From Epichloe hybrida (Eukaryota > Ascomycota > Sordariomycetes > Hypocreales > Clavicipitaceae), in contig JAFEKR010000038.1 in NCBI GenBank assembly GCA_019022495.1, positions 434,001 through 498,000 of the forward strand: DNA of 64,000 nucleotides, written 5' to 3'. Position 1 is the first letter of the stretch; each line of letters begins with the position of its first letter. Position numbers and translations under genes: made by a program. Shown here piece after piece: positions 25,942 through 37,229 of this stretch. Below the pieces are notes generated by a model, which saw only the letters and a program-made list of their open reading frames with translations, ran no database searches and was not told the origin of the DNA.

Positions 25942-26566
25942 ATGAAGTCCACATTCATCACCATGGCACTCGCCGCCGGCTTCGCCGCCGCCCAGCTCGA
26001 CCAGCTCGACAAGATCCCCAAATGCGCTGTATGAGCTCCCATTCGAAGCCCACATCTCCAACGTGAAATCCCACGAGAGAGAAATGACACATTTTCAAGC
26101 TTTTTTTTCAAAGGTTCGCTAACACGTCAATTCGCTTCTTCTTGAACAGTACTCCTGCGTCACCTCCCACATCACCGGAACCGACATTGCTGGCTGCAAG
26201 CCCGCCGACATTGCCTGCGTCTGCAACAACAAGGACTTCATCAGCAGCATATCCTGCTGTCTCGAGAAGGACTGCCAAAAGGATGACATCCAGTCCACCA
26301 TCAAGTTCGCCTCTGGCATCTGCAACGCCAGCGGCGTCAAGACGCCGACTGAGCTCGTCTGCAACAATAATGCGGCTTCGTCGGGTGCGAGTACGAGCAC
26401 TGCTGCTTCCCGGACTCAGAACGGTTCTGGCACTGGCACTGGCACCGCCACCGCCACCACGAGCACGCAGACCGCTACTGCGACCAAGACCAACGCTGCT
26501 GCTCCCGTCTACGTCAACGCTGGCGGCGTGCTCGGTGTTGTCCTGGCCGTTGCCGCTGTCCTCTAA
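25942..26566 (+). CDS. CFEM-domain, GPI-type cell-surface protein, 167 aa
   Basis: Fungal extracellular CFEM proteins bind haem or act as surface/virulence factors (family knowledge). Exons 25942-26028 and 26150-26566 join in phase 0; the intron has GTATGA, a GCTAAC branch site and ACAG. Residues 1-18 form a signal peptide (MKSTFITMALAAGFAAAQ). The CFEM motif starts at the splice junction, PKCAYSC, and continues GC-KPADIACVCNNKDF, SCCLEKDC and FASGIC: nine cysteines, eight in the canonical spacing, with the conserved Asp in KPADIAC that is the axial haem ligand in studied members. A Thr/Ser/Ala/Gly linker and a hydrophobic C-terminal tail (GGVLGVVLAVAAVL) suggest a GPI anchor. Haem binding is inferred only. 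Confidence 0.88.
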
Positions 26567-27547
26567 ATTGCATTGGCGTCGGCTTTGAGGGGAAGAGGTG
26601 GAGGGAGTGGAGGGAACGAACGAGCAAGCGAGCAAGCAAGCAAGCGGGAGTGTGGGCGGTGCTGGTGCTGGTGCTGGTTGATTGTTACTACTAGTGGGCT
26701 TCTCGTCCTGTTGCTATTGGGGTTTGCTCGTCGTGTACGTTTTATAGCATGAAGTATTGGCACCTATATTAATTAGACCTCAATTCAATTGCTTGATCCC
26801 CCGAGCGCCGTGCGTCAGAATGTCATAGTATCTTATACATAGATACAGATACAGACAACAGACGCATGCTTTCCGAATGACGGGGTGACTGACGCGGCCA
26901 GCCATAGACATAGAAGCTCTACAAAGGACTGGGAAGTATATACCGCTCCGAAGACCATGTTTCGGAAGTGACTCTTGATATTGGAACCTCGCACTATAAG
27001 CTACCTACGGAATCGGTCCCAATCTTGTTTCAAAGGCGGCGCTACGACGCGGCAACATCAAGTTGGTGAAGTCGTCTGGCGCTTGCAAAGTTGCTAAGAA
27101 AAAGGAAAGAATAAAGGATGTCCTATCAATGACGGATTGCGCAGGCGATAAGCGACCCTGCGCATGATGAATCTCGCAAGCTGAGATGGAGTCGACCAAT
27201 ACCTCCGTGGCGTCTAAAGCGCTCGGGCTAATAATGCAACGTGGTTGTGTCGAGCGGGTCGCGTTCCCAAAGTCGGAAGGAAGACCGTGGGTAATTAATC
27301 AATTAATTGATGACGAGTTGTCTGATTGACTCTGGCTACGTATTATTATACCGGTGGAAAAAAAAACCCGGGACTTCGAGAGGCCCGAAAAAAAATCCAG
27401 ACCACCAATAATAATGGCATCGGCCCACCTCGGCGCTCAGAAATCCTTAAAATCACTTCACTTTTCCCCCGAAGCCAGCTTCCTCCCAATCGTGAGCCAC
27501 GCCCACTAATTCGTTCCCGACTTCACCTTCAACCCTCTTGTATCTCC
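26567..27547. other. Intergenic
   Basis: 1.0 kb between the CFEM and TPA1/OFD1 genes. A short GGTGCTGGT repeat (about 26,658-26,676) lies in the probable 3' UTR of the CFEM gene. No gene seen. Confidence 0.5.
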
Positions 27548-29717
27548 ATGACGAAGAGAAAAGCAGAGAGCCAAGCCAATGGCTCTGGTCAAGCTAGCAA
27601 CAAGAAATTCAAGCCCTGTACGTCCAGTCCTGTCCGCCAGTCGCACCATTCCGGTCCCATCTGTACATCCCACAACCCAACTTCCCCCCTTGCAGCGAAA
27701 AAAGCTGACTGTGAATTTTGAAATTTTTTCGAGTTTCCCCCGCCATGTAGCTCTTGCAGCCGACGAAGCGCGAAAACGATTCCGGGACGGCTTGTTTGAC
27801 AAGTCAGTCCTGGATTCCTACATCCAGGAATACGCCACCTCGGCGCCTTACAAGCATGCCGTGATCCGTGAGCTCGTCGATGACAAGCTTCTGCGATCAG
27901 TCCGAGACGAAGTCCGCAACAATGTACAATTCACGCCCAAGGAGACGGACATCTACAAGATCCACCAGTCTGGCGATCTGGCAAACCTCGACGGCCTAGA
28001 TGATGAGTCCCTGGCGAAGCTGCCTTCTCTTTTGGCGCTTCGAGACGCAATCTACTCGGAAACATTCAGAAACTACGTCTCCAGCATCACAGGCTGCGGT
28101 CCGCTGAGCGGCAGGAAAACAGACATGGCTATCAACGTATACACGCCTGGATGTTTTCTCCTCTGCCACGACGATGTGATTGGCAGCAGGAGGGTCAGCT
28201 ACATCTTGTACTTGACTGATCCCGATGAGCCATGGCAGCCGGTATGGGGCGGTGCGCTGCGCCTGTTCCCCGTGCAAGAGACCAGGAACGACGACGACGG
28301 CGAGGTCGCCAAGACCCCTCTGCCGGATTTCGTCAAGGCCATCCCCCCGGCCTGGAACCAGCTCAGCTTCTTTGCGGTGCAGCCCGGCGAGAGCTTCCAC
28401 GACGTCGAGGAGGTGTACCATGCCGAGACCAAGGAGAAGCTTGACCAAGACAACGGACGAGTTCGCATGGCCATCAGCGGCTGGTTCCATATTCCTCAGA
28501 TTGGCGAAGAGGGCTACATCGAGGGCGAGGAGGAGAAGAACGCAAAGAACAGCAGCCGGATGCAGCTCCAGGGCAACCCAGCGCAGTATGATGCACCGCA
28601 AGCCAAGCCCGTCAGGGTCGACAACCCTTGCTCCAGTCGGGGAGAATTCGAGGAGGCCGACTTGGAGTTCCTGCTCAAGTACCTCTCACCGACATACCTG
28701 ACACCAGACACACTGGACCAAGTCGCCGCGCACTTCAGCGAGACCTCCAGCATCACCCTCGAAAACGTCCTTTCCAGGAAATTCGCCCAACGACTCAAAG
28801 ACCACATCGAGGAGCAAGAAAAGGAGACGCTCCCCGAGGAAAGCGCAGCCATCGAGAAATCATCCGCATGGAAGGTCGCCAGACCGCCTCACAAGCACCG
28901 CTACCTTTATCAACGCCCCAGCGAGCCAGACCAGCTGCGCACGTCGCAGGAGGAATCTCCCATCACCGAACTGCTCGACATCCTCCTCCCCAGCCGCCAA
29001 TTCCGCCAGTGGCTCCAGACCGCCACGGGATGCACCATTGAGAGCCACGACGTGATGGCGCGTCGGTTCCGCCGCGGCCGCGATTACACTCTTGCCACGG
29101 GCCACGATGGCAAGGCCCGTCTTGAGCTCGGATTGGGCATAACGCCCACACCCGGCTGGGGAGATGACGAAGAGCAAGAAGGAGAGCAAGAAGGAGAGGA
29201 AGAAGAAGAAGAAGAAGAAGAAGAAGAAGAAGAAGAAGAAGAAGAAAACGAGGAGGAGGAAGAATCGGCAGTCAAGAACAAGGGCAAGGACAAGGACAAG
29301 GACAAAGCCAAGGCTGTTGAAGAACCCGCCAAGGGCGCCACCGCCAAGAAGCCCGGCGAAGAAGGGGGCGATGACAATCAAGACGAAGAAGTGGGCGGCG
29401 TGGAAGTCTACATGGCTGGCGATGACGACGACGACGACGCAGCGATTTACAAGCCCAGCGGCGACGACGACAACATGTTATTCTTCCAAGCCGCGTCGTG
29501 GAACAAGCTGACGATTGTGCTGCGCGACAGCGGCGCTCTCAAATTCGTAAAGTACGTCAGCAGGAGGGCCAAGGGGGACAGGTGGGATATCTCGGGGACG
29601 TACGAGATTGAGGATCTGGATGACGGTGATGAGGCTGAAGGAGCAGGGGAGGAGTCCGACGAGGAGGAATTCAACGGGTTTTCGGATCCAGCTGGAGATG
29701 AGTCGGAGTCGGATTGA
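27548..29717 (+). CDS. TPA1: Prolyl 3,4-dihydroxylase TPA1/OFD1 (2OG-Fe(II) oxygenase)
   Basis: Tpa1/Ofd1 hydroxylates a proline of ribosomal protein uS12 and affects translation termination; in fission yeast Ofd1 controls sterol-regulated transcription in response to oxygen. Exon 1 (27548-27617, basic, nuclear-signal-like KKFK) joins exon 2 (27751-29717) over a 133-base intron, giving 678 residues and the junction KPSLAADEARKRFRDGLFD. The catalytic domain shows the iron ligands of HxD in LLCHDDVIG and the distal His in FHDVEEVYH, plus the 2-oxoglutarate Arg in RMAISGWFH. A second Ofd1-type C-terminal domain follows (about 360-678). It is interrupted by a run of about 20 Glu from (GAA)n and by KDKDKDK and Asp runs. 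The splice acceptor at 27,750 is the only nearby one in the right phase; it is my inference. Confidence 0.9.
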
Positions 29718-30734
29718 GAGGGTCGTTCGAGGGGGGCCTCGACATTTGAAAAAACGTGTTTCAAGTATTAAGGAGAGTGGACGTTTGGGAAAAGTCAGTT
29801 TTTACGTAAGAAAGTATCATGATCATTCACTTGGACGGGAACATACGTGGTGGAGGGGAAGAAATGAATTTAGAATCTAGCCACTGGAACTAGCCATGAG
29901 CGATTCCGTAGAGAAGACAGCGGCAGTTTAAGGCAATGTTCTCATATCCCAACGCCAATCGCAATCAGTCAGGGGCAATAACATGCCAACAGCGACACAG
30001 CCATATATGCATTATGACCAAGACAGACTATCCATGGGTTTACCACGTGGTTCCCTTTTCCTAGTCTAGTGTTACGGTGCAGCCCACACGTACGGGTTAG
30101 AGGCCGATTCCAATTGCGTGCGTCACAGGTCATGATGGCGAAAGAATACGCATTGAAAGAGTCCCTTTGACTTGCGCAATTGACACCTATATTGCTAGGA
30201 CTAGGCAAAGCCTAGATCATCACGACTAGAAGTGGTTGCGCAGAAGTGATGTCTACGCTATTCTATAGGATAATAAACTATCACCTTCTTAGCGGGGATA
30301 GCGTTATTAATAAAATGCAAGTACGGGGTATTAGAAGGCATTGATCCTAGATACTTAAAGCTAAAGTAGGCCTTGCCTTACTAGGTATAAGGTAATAAGC
30401 TTAGATGAATTATGTTCTATAACTCATCTAAATTACCAAATATATACCTAGTGAGGCAAGGCCTACTTTGGCCTAAAGTATCTAGGCTCAATGCCCTCTG
30501 ATACCCCGTACTTCATTGACAATCCCCCCCCTTTCGGGCTTTCCAGCAGGGCAGTCAGGCGTATGTACCGGCAGGAAATGCTTCGAGTTGCACGCCTTTT
30601 CGTACCATTTTTGTCATGAAACATCACACGGCCCCCCGTGGAACGGAACATGCCCCTCGACGTAGTGACGCAGTGACGGCGAGAAAGTTTGGGATGGGAG
30701 TTGTCGGAAAGTAAACCACGTTGCTTTGCCGAGC
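29718..30734. other. Convergent intergenic region with a hairpin element
   Basis: 1.0 kb between the convergent TPA1/OFD1 gene and the 397-residue unknown. The middle is AT-rich and contains the 195-base inverted-repeat element (own entry) and a smaller palindrome, CTAGGC-AAA-GCCTAG, at 30,201-30,215. No coding frame. Confidence 0.6.
30319..30513. mobile_element. MITE-like long hairpin (90-base arms, 15-base loop)
   Basis: Left arm 30,319-30,408 and right arm 30,424-30,513 are inverted copies of each other with a 15-base spacer. Both outer ends read AAGTACGGGGTAT inward, and both arms carry CCTAGATACTT, AAAGTAGGCCTTGCC and ACTAGGTAT. Several arm differences are C-to-T type (TATTAG/TATCAG, TTACT/TCACT), as expected from repeat-induced point mutation or deamination. 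There is no coding capacity, so it would be a non-autonomous element. A target-site duplication is not obvious: the flanks share AATG next to the ends only with a one-base offset. Confidence 0.7.
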
Positions 30735-31928
30735 TCAAGTCGGATGGAGTGACGCGATGGAGAAGTGTGCCAACTCGGCGCGCAGCAGCAGTTCCGTCAC
30801 AGAATCAGCCTCTCGCTTTCTCCCTGACTGCGTCAGATGGTTGACGGTATCACGGCCGAGGAAGGCTATCCAGGGGAGGATGCCCATGCCCGTGGCCCTG
30901 GCTAGCCTGAGCGTGTTGGAACCGAACCTGTGCACCAGCCTGTGCAGTTTGTCCTTGTCGTGAAAGAATCGCAGCGCGGGCGCATGGTCAGGGTGCGTGG
31001 GGTGGTAGAGATGCAGATGTGCTGTTTCGACGTCGACTGTCCCGGTGAGGAGACGGGCCGTGGCCATGTGTGCGTCGAACATCTTCTCCGAGGGAGCGGC
31101 GCGGCTGTAGGACTCGACGGTTGAGAGCCACGAGACGGATCGCCACGGCAGGACGAGGAGCCTGGGGAGTAGCGGATGGTTGCGGTAGAGTTGCTCGGCG
31201 TCCAGGATGGTCGTGATGGCTGCGTCCATGTTGCCGTGTTGCGGCTGGCTCTTGGTGTGGACCATTTGCGCGAGCAGGAACGCCGCCCGCCTGACGCGCA
31301 GGTCGTTATCCCACGAGACGTTGGTCTCTGTGACTGTTCGTGAGACCCATTCCCACGCTGCGCCTTCCAGACCTTCTGCTACGAGCAATGGTGTGAGGGC
31401 ACGGATGAAGGCCTGGTTGTCGAGGAACTTCAAGGCTGTTTCGGCACCGGTGGACTTGAGCCATCGCAGCACGCGCAGTGCGGTTTGGGAAGAGGCTAGG
31501 TCTGTCGGTGAATCGGGACGGGATAGCATCTGCCGCTTGGCCATCATGCATCCGGTTGCGGCATTGAGGTTCATCATGCCCTTGGCGACGGCGTGATCGA
31601 ATACATCCATGGGATCCCTTTTTGTGCTCGGTAGCACTGATGGGGGGGCCGGTCCGATTTGCTTGCTGCAACTGAAGAGGGGGTTGGTGAGAATGGACTT
31701 CAGATGTTGCGTGGCTGCCGAGTGTCGAATCTGATGGTCTGCGTCGGTTACCCTCGCTAGCGCGGCGGCGCGCTCGGAGCCACGGCCATATTCACGTTCC
31801 AGTTGCTTTCGAAAAGAAGTCTTCAGACCGTCGAGAAGTTTCTGGGACTGCTGTGTCGATAACCCGGCCGGTTCGTGATAGCCGGCGAATAGGTTTCGCA
31901 GCGACTGGGCTGATTTGGTGGAGAACAT
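30735..31928 (-). CDS. Unknown fungal protein, possibly mitochondrial, 397 aa
   Basis: Intron-free gene; I do not recognise the family. I chose ATG 31,928 (MFSTKSAQSLRNLF) because it gives an N terminus rich in Arg/Ser/Lys without acids for the first 20 residues, fitting a mitochondrial presequence; the frame is open for 11 codons upstream. The rest is a soluble, mostly helical protein with Leu/Ala-rich segments (ALRVLRWLKSTGAETALKFL, RRAAFLLAQMVHTKS, NHPLLPRLLVLPW) reminiscent of helical-repeat proteins, and HLHLYHPTHPDHAPALRFFH near residue 320. No transmembrane segment or catalytic motif is evident. Confidence 0.72.
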   Translation of the reverse strand: MFSTKSAQSLRNLFAGYHEPAGLSTQQSQKLLDGLKTSFRKQLEREYGRGSERAAALARVTDADHQIRHSAATQHLKSILTNPLFSCSKQIGPAPPSVLPSTKRDPMDVFDHAVAKGMMNLNAATGCMMAKRQMLSRPDSPTDLASSQTALRVLRWLKSTGAETALKFLDNQAFIRALTPLLVAEGLEGAAWEWVSRTVTETNVSWDNDLRVRRAAFLLAQMVHTKSQPQHGNMDAAITTILDAEQLYRNHPLLPRLLVLPWRSVSWLSTVESYSRAAPSEKMFDAHMATARLLTGTVDVETAHLHLYHPTHPDHAPALRFFHDKDKLHRLVHRFGSNTLRLARATGMGILPWIAFLGRDTVNHLTQSGRKREADSVTELLLRAELAHFSIASLHPT

Positions 31929-33037
31929 GATTGATGAATGAATGACGCGGATGTGCCACAATATCCGTGGCTTTGGCTTGGGAAGGTTATAGTTCTGCCG
32001 TGGGCAAGCTCACATAGAGACGTGCTGCCAGCAGCTTGCTTTCGCCATGGTAGGAATGTCTCGATGGCAATCAGCAATCCCTCACCCCGTGAGAGGGGTC
32101 GCCTTTCTTTCGCCATGCATGTATGGATCCCATTGATGAGAGCCAGTTTGACATCACGTGACTGGAGCGTCAATCCGAGAGCTCGTGGTGGGGCAAATGG
32201 TGCAGTCCAATTCGCTTTGAACAGCTGGCTGCTCCCTGCCTGTGGAAGTCGGTCGCGGGCCCCACAGGCCCCACAGATGTACAGATGAGATGCAGGCTTC
32301 CGTTTGGTGCTGACGGACGCCTGAGCTCGTTCAATGTTTGCTTCTAATAATATCGCTGCCACCATGTTCTGGTTCAAAGAGCAAAGAGCAAAGAGCACAG
32401 CCGCCGCCTTGGCGAAGGCCTTGGCGGGAGATGGCTGCTCGGGGAAACAAAGAAGCTTTGGCTCCGGCGGCTTCGGCTACGGCGGCTTTGTCGTGAATGA
32501 GCATTCACAATAGCTGCAGATGCCAGCTGCCAGTTGTGAGGGTGCGCCAGTTGGCCAATTGGCCTTGAAACTTGAGAGAGGCGGGGGCGTTGGGCGCTGG
32601 GTTGCTGGCACGGTCCCTGAATCACCCACCACTGGGCCACCAGTGACCACCCACCCCCCAGTGCCCAGATCAGTGGTGCCAGCCAAAGGTACACCCCACT
32701 GTAGACTTCCTTCGTAGCCTGAACCAGGGACAGTGCAGACCGCAGAGCTCCCTTCTCTGCTTCCGGGCGAATCGTCGTGCCTCCATTTTAACACTTCCAC
32801 CATCTTCAAACCCTCCTCATCCCACAACGCTCATCGCCTCACCAACACATCCGATCTGTCCTCATCCCCCGGGACTATCTCGATTGCGGACTTGGCCCTT
32901 AGCCGCCTTTCCGATCCCTGCCCTCTTTTTCTGCCATCTTTCTCTTTTCTCGCAGAGGGCCATTTGATCCGGCCGCTGCTTTTCTCGGGCTCTCACCACA
33001 CCTTTCCTCTCTACTCTCAACCTACAAACCATCTTCC
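31929..33037. other. Divergent promoter region (unknown gene / DEF1)
   Basis: 1.1 kb between divergently transcribed genes. The last 250 bases before DEF1 are strongly C/T-rich, typical of a fungal 5' leader. No gene supported. Confidence 0.55.
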
Positions 33038-36000
33038 ATGTCCGAAGTTGCATCACGGCCGTCCGCCTCGCGCGGCAGAGGCTCTGGCCGCGGCGGTAGG
33101 GGAGGTTTTGCCGGTCGAGGCGGCCGCGCCAGAACCAACGGCGATAAATCAGACCACAAGGACGAAAACCTTGGTGCATTCGAAGACGAAGGCGAGTTTG
33201 CTGAGCTTCGCAAGCAGTATGGCAACAAGACGTCGGTAATCCGCGAAATGTTCCCCGATTGGTCCGAAGCCGATGTTCTTTTTGCTCTTCAAGAGACCAA
33301 CGGCGACGAGAACGAAGCTGTCGCACGCATTGCCGAAGGTGCGTAAAATTCCAGTCCTGTACATGTTTTTGCATGTCATTTTTCTCTTCTTCAGCCCTGC
33401 CATGCGGCGAAAAACATGGCCACCTGGAAATCAATTCATCATGAGTGTACCGTTCTTGTGTTACTCTACAATCTGGGTCTTTTTTTTTTCCCCAATCAAT
33501 CTGCTCCTGTAATTTTGAGATGGATTGGATAAGGGATTCTCAAAATTTATCCTCTTCACTGAGCTGACAATTCGCACTCCACAGGCACAATTTCTCAGTG
33601 GGGCGAAGTCTCGAAGCCCAAGAAGACTACCCGCACAAAGACCAAAGATACCTCCTCCGCACCTACCAATAATGAGTCTTCCACATCTGGTCCGCGTCCT
33701 ACTCGTGGCGGCCGAGCTGTCCCCGAAGGTGCTCGTGGTCGAGGTCGAGGTTCTGAGAGAGGCGTCCGTGGCGGCGCTGGTCGAGGCCGCCCTGCCCAAC
33801 CCAGCACCAATGGCCCTCGGAAGGAAAACCAGCAGCTGTCCGTCCCGACTGAAGAATCTTCTGCTTGGGATACCACCAGGCCCAAGGCAGTCAGAGCTGA
33901 GGCCAAGGTTGTCGCTGTCGACAAGTCTGCCCCTGCTGAGATGTCCACGTCCGCAGCTCCCGCGGCCAAGACGTGGGCCAGCATGCTGCGACAGACAACG
34001 GTTCCCAAGCCTGCACCTGTCGCTCCCAAGGAAGTCCCTGTATCCAAACCCGCCGAGGTCGAGATTCAACCTGCTCTAGAAGTCGTCCAGTCCGAGCCCG
34101 AACCCGAACCCGCTGAACCTGCAGAAGAAGAGACCACCCCGGTGGCTCAACGCGCAGTCCCCGCCCAAGCTCCTGCCACTACTGAATCAGAAGCTGCCCT
34201 TCCCCCTCCCGACGAGCTTACCGAGACAAATCTTGAACAGGTTGTTGACGTCTCCAACCCACCCGCAACCGGTACAGCCAGAAGCACTGCTGCTGACTCT
34301 TGGGATCCACGACAGAGCCCCGTTAGTTCCACTGCCACGCCCATTTCGGCTGCTCACCAGCAGCACCAAGCTCAGCGATCCGCCACGAGTGGATATGCTG
34401 CTTCTGCGATCAAGGCGACCGCTGAACGATCGATTCGCGTCTCAAGCCTCCAGCGACGAGTGCTGGACCAGGAAGAGGCTGTCCGTATGCCCGGCAACCG
34501 CGAGGTGGATCGAGCTGCCGTCAAGTTTGGAGCTTTCAACTTGAATGAAGGAGAAGAGGATGTCGACGGCGAGCGTGAGGAGCCAGAGACCCGAACCCAG
34601 CCACCTGCCGAGTCGCCCGTGGCTCATCCACGCGCTTCTCTTCCTCCCGTGTCCCAACCTGTTGCTGTTCCCGAGGCGTTCTCTCAAAAAGCTGGCGCCG
34701 TTCCTCCTGCTGCTCCCGGAGCCGGTAAGATTTTGATGAGCATCAACAAGTTGGAGATCATCAGACATGTAGAAACTAACAAGCCACCGTTTTAGTTCCC
34801 ACCGGCCCCGCAGCCAATGTCCAGCAGTACGGCCGATTTGGACCTCAAGACGCTGCAGCCGCCCACCCCCAGAAGCCACTCGATCCTTTCAACAACGTCG
34901 CGCAATCCACCCCTGCATCAGCTCAGCCTCCATTCGACAACTACTCCGCCCCGACTAGCCAACCTCAGGGTCAGCAACCCGGCGCTGCCTTTGCCTCGAC
35001 GCCCAGCGAGTACTCCAACTACTACACTGCCAACCAGCAGGAGCGAACCCCCTACAACACATATGGGCAGCAGTACGGCGCCCAGCAGGGTGCCCATGGC
35101 CTGCACGACGGTATCTCCCAGCAGCGCCCGTACGCCAGCTACAATGCTGCCGATAGTCTCAGTCAATACCCGCAGAGCGGCTCTCTGCACAACCAGCCTC
35201 GATTCGGCGGCTCTAACGACAGCCAGAATAGTGGTCACTCTACGCCCAACCCTGCCGCCCAGGCACAACAGCAGAGCCAGCAGGCGCAGCAGAGCCAGCA
35301 ATCCCAGCAACCTCAGCAGGGCGCGCCAGGTTCGCAGCCTCAGTCCCATGGACAATACCCCGGATACAGTCACCCGTACTACAGCAACCCTTACTATCAC
35401 CAGTACTACTCGGGCTACGGGCAGGGCGGCTTCGGTCCTTATGGCGGCAAGGGTGGCATGTATGGTCAACCCTATGGAATGTCCCCCAATGCTCCCTATG
35501 ACCACACGTCGTCTCCCAGCACTTTTGGCGGACCCTCTTCCCTTCATCGCGAGAGCAGCCTTGGCTCCGGATTGGGTGAATATGGCCGCACTGGTTCTGG
35601 CCAGACTGGTAGCCAGCCTGGTCTCGGAGGTAGCAGTTTCGGCGGAGCACATGACAGCTTCGCTCGCGGTGCCTCTTCTTACCAGTCTCAGGGCCAGTCC
35701 TTCAACAGCCAGAACCAGCCTCCCGCATCTGGCTCGACTGATGACCTGAAGCCCTTCGGCGATGCCAAGACGAACGCCTCTGGCCCATCTCCATCTCTTG
35801 GTGGTGGTGGTGGTGGTGGACCTCGCCCTGGATCTGCCGCCAACAACACGCCCAGTGGTGGAAGCGGTCTCCCTCCTCAGAACTCGCAGATGGGCGGAGG
35901 AGGAGGTTACGGCGGCTACCCCAGCAATCTGCAGGGACACAACGTCCACGGAAGCGGCTATGGAATGGGCGGCGGTGCCGGAGCCAGCCAGCACGGCAAT

Positions 36001-36099
36001 AGCCCCTATGGAAACTATGGCCAGCAGGGCTTCGGCAGCGGTGGCTACTACGGAGGCGGCCAACAGCAACGTGGTGGTTGGGGCGGCAACTACCATTAG
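33038..36099 (+). CDS. DEF1: RNA polymerase II degradation factor DEF1
   Basis: Def1 promotes ubiquitylation and removal of stalled RNA polymerase II after DNA damage; in yeast it is proteolytically processed and moves to the nucleus. Exons 33038-33338, 33585-34724 and 34796-36099 give 914 residues. The N terminus has an RG-rich patch (SRGRGSGRGGRGGFAGRGGR), then a CUE-like domain (VIREMFPDWSEADVLFALQE). The middle is disordered with further RG repeats (RGRGRGSERGVRGG) and the SSAWDTTRPK motif. From about residue 480 on it is Gln/Tyr/Gly-rich (QQQSQQAQQSQQSQQ, GGGGGG runs), the polyQ/prion-like region typical of Def1. All junctions are GT-AG; intron 2 has a perfect ACTAAC branch site. Intron 1 is long for this window (246 bases). 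Confidence 0.88.
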
Positions 36100-37229
36100 T
36101 GGGGTAGGAACTGCGATGGGAGACGGCGCGGGAGGATTCGCCCAGACCGTGACCGTGTCGTCCATCAATTGATGCGAGCGAGGGAGCGCGAGGAACGCAT
36201 CATGAGAGATCTCGACCTGGACTCGCTTCACCCTTGACATGAAGTGGTGTTTTTATGTTTGTTTTATATCGAAAGCATTGGACGGGGAGACATGAGTGCC
36301 CACCATGCGTGCGCGCCGCATTTCCGAATGGACGCGGGGACATGGACATTTAACAGGAACGCGTTGATGGTGGAAGAGAGGCAAAGGAAACAAAGACAGC
36401 AATGGGGCCGGACGAAACTTGTGGTTTCTTTTCATTTTTTTCATTTTTTTTTTTTCAACTGAAACCCAGGGCCCATGGCGTTCATGTACGATTGCAACCC
36501 CAAAACTGTTTACTGTGGTTTTATTTTTCTTCTCTTCTCCCCTTGTCTTTTTACTGAGGGTATCCTTAAAAAGAATCGGAAGAATCAGGGCGGGCAGTGA
36601 GTGGCACGGGCGAAAATAAATGGAAAGGTTGCCGTGGATTTGCACGGCATGTTTATTGTGGATGAGTTGACTTATTTCCTGCTCTTGATTGAAAGTGATG
36701 ATGTCGTGCGTGTCGGGCATGTTTGCTCCCTGCTTTGGCCATTTGCACGACTTTTATCAATGTTGGATCGGATTTCCCATGTCAAGTCTCGTAAAAGAGG
36801 TCTCTCCCGCGCACCACTCGGACGATCTGGTCGCTGCATCGACTTGGCCATTCACACGGCCGTCATGGCTGACGTGAGGGCCCCTTTCTAGTTTTAGGGG
36901 AGCGAGTTGAACTTTACTTTGGTAAACTCACATTGGGATAAAATGTAATGAATGCATCTTTGTACATGATTTTATCTTTGATTTTTTTTTTTTTTCAAAC
37001 CAAAAGTACTATGTCTATACACTCTAAACATGCCATGTCTTTCCTTTCCATGCTTCAACAGGATTTGTGTTGCCATGTCTTATTTTATGTATCCAGGGAT
37101 GGGATTCGCGGATGCCCATCATCATCATCATCATCATCATCATGGCGCGTCGCTGACAAACAAAACAAACCAAGCGGAAAACGACGAAACAGAAACAGAA
37201 AAGCTCCGTCCATGCACGCGCACCCGATT
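36100..37229. other. Intergenic, convergent 3' ends
   Basis: 1.1 kb between the convergent DEF1 and P4-ATPase genes. It has T runs near 36,428-36,455 and 36,980-36,995 and a (CAT)9 run at 37,117-37,143. No gene seen. Confidence 0.55.

Noticed and set aside
26108..26635. 175-codon minus-strand frame and a 148-codon wrong-frame plus ORF over the CFEM gene
   Set aside because: Both arise from repetitive Thr/Ala codons of the CFEM exon; only the spliced plus frame has a domain.
34918..36240. 440-codon minus-strand frame over DEF1 exon 3
   Set aside because: It is the shadow of Gln/Gly/Ser/Pro-rich coding; the product is an Ala/Val/Leu/Arg-biased translation with no domain.
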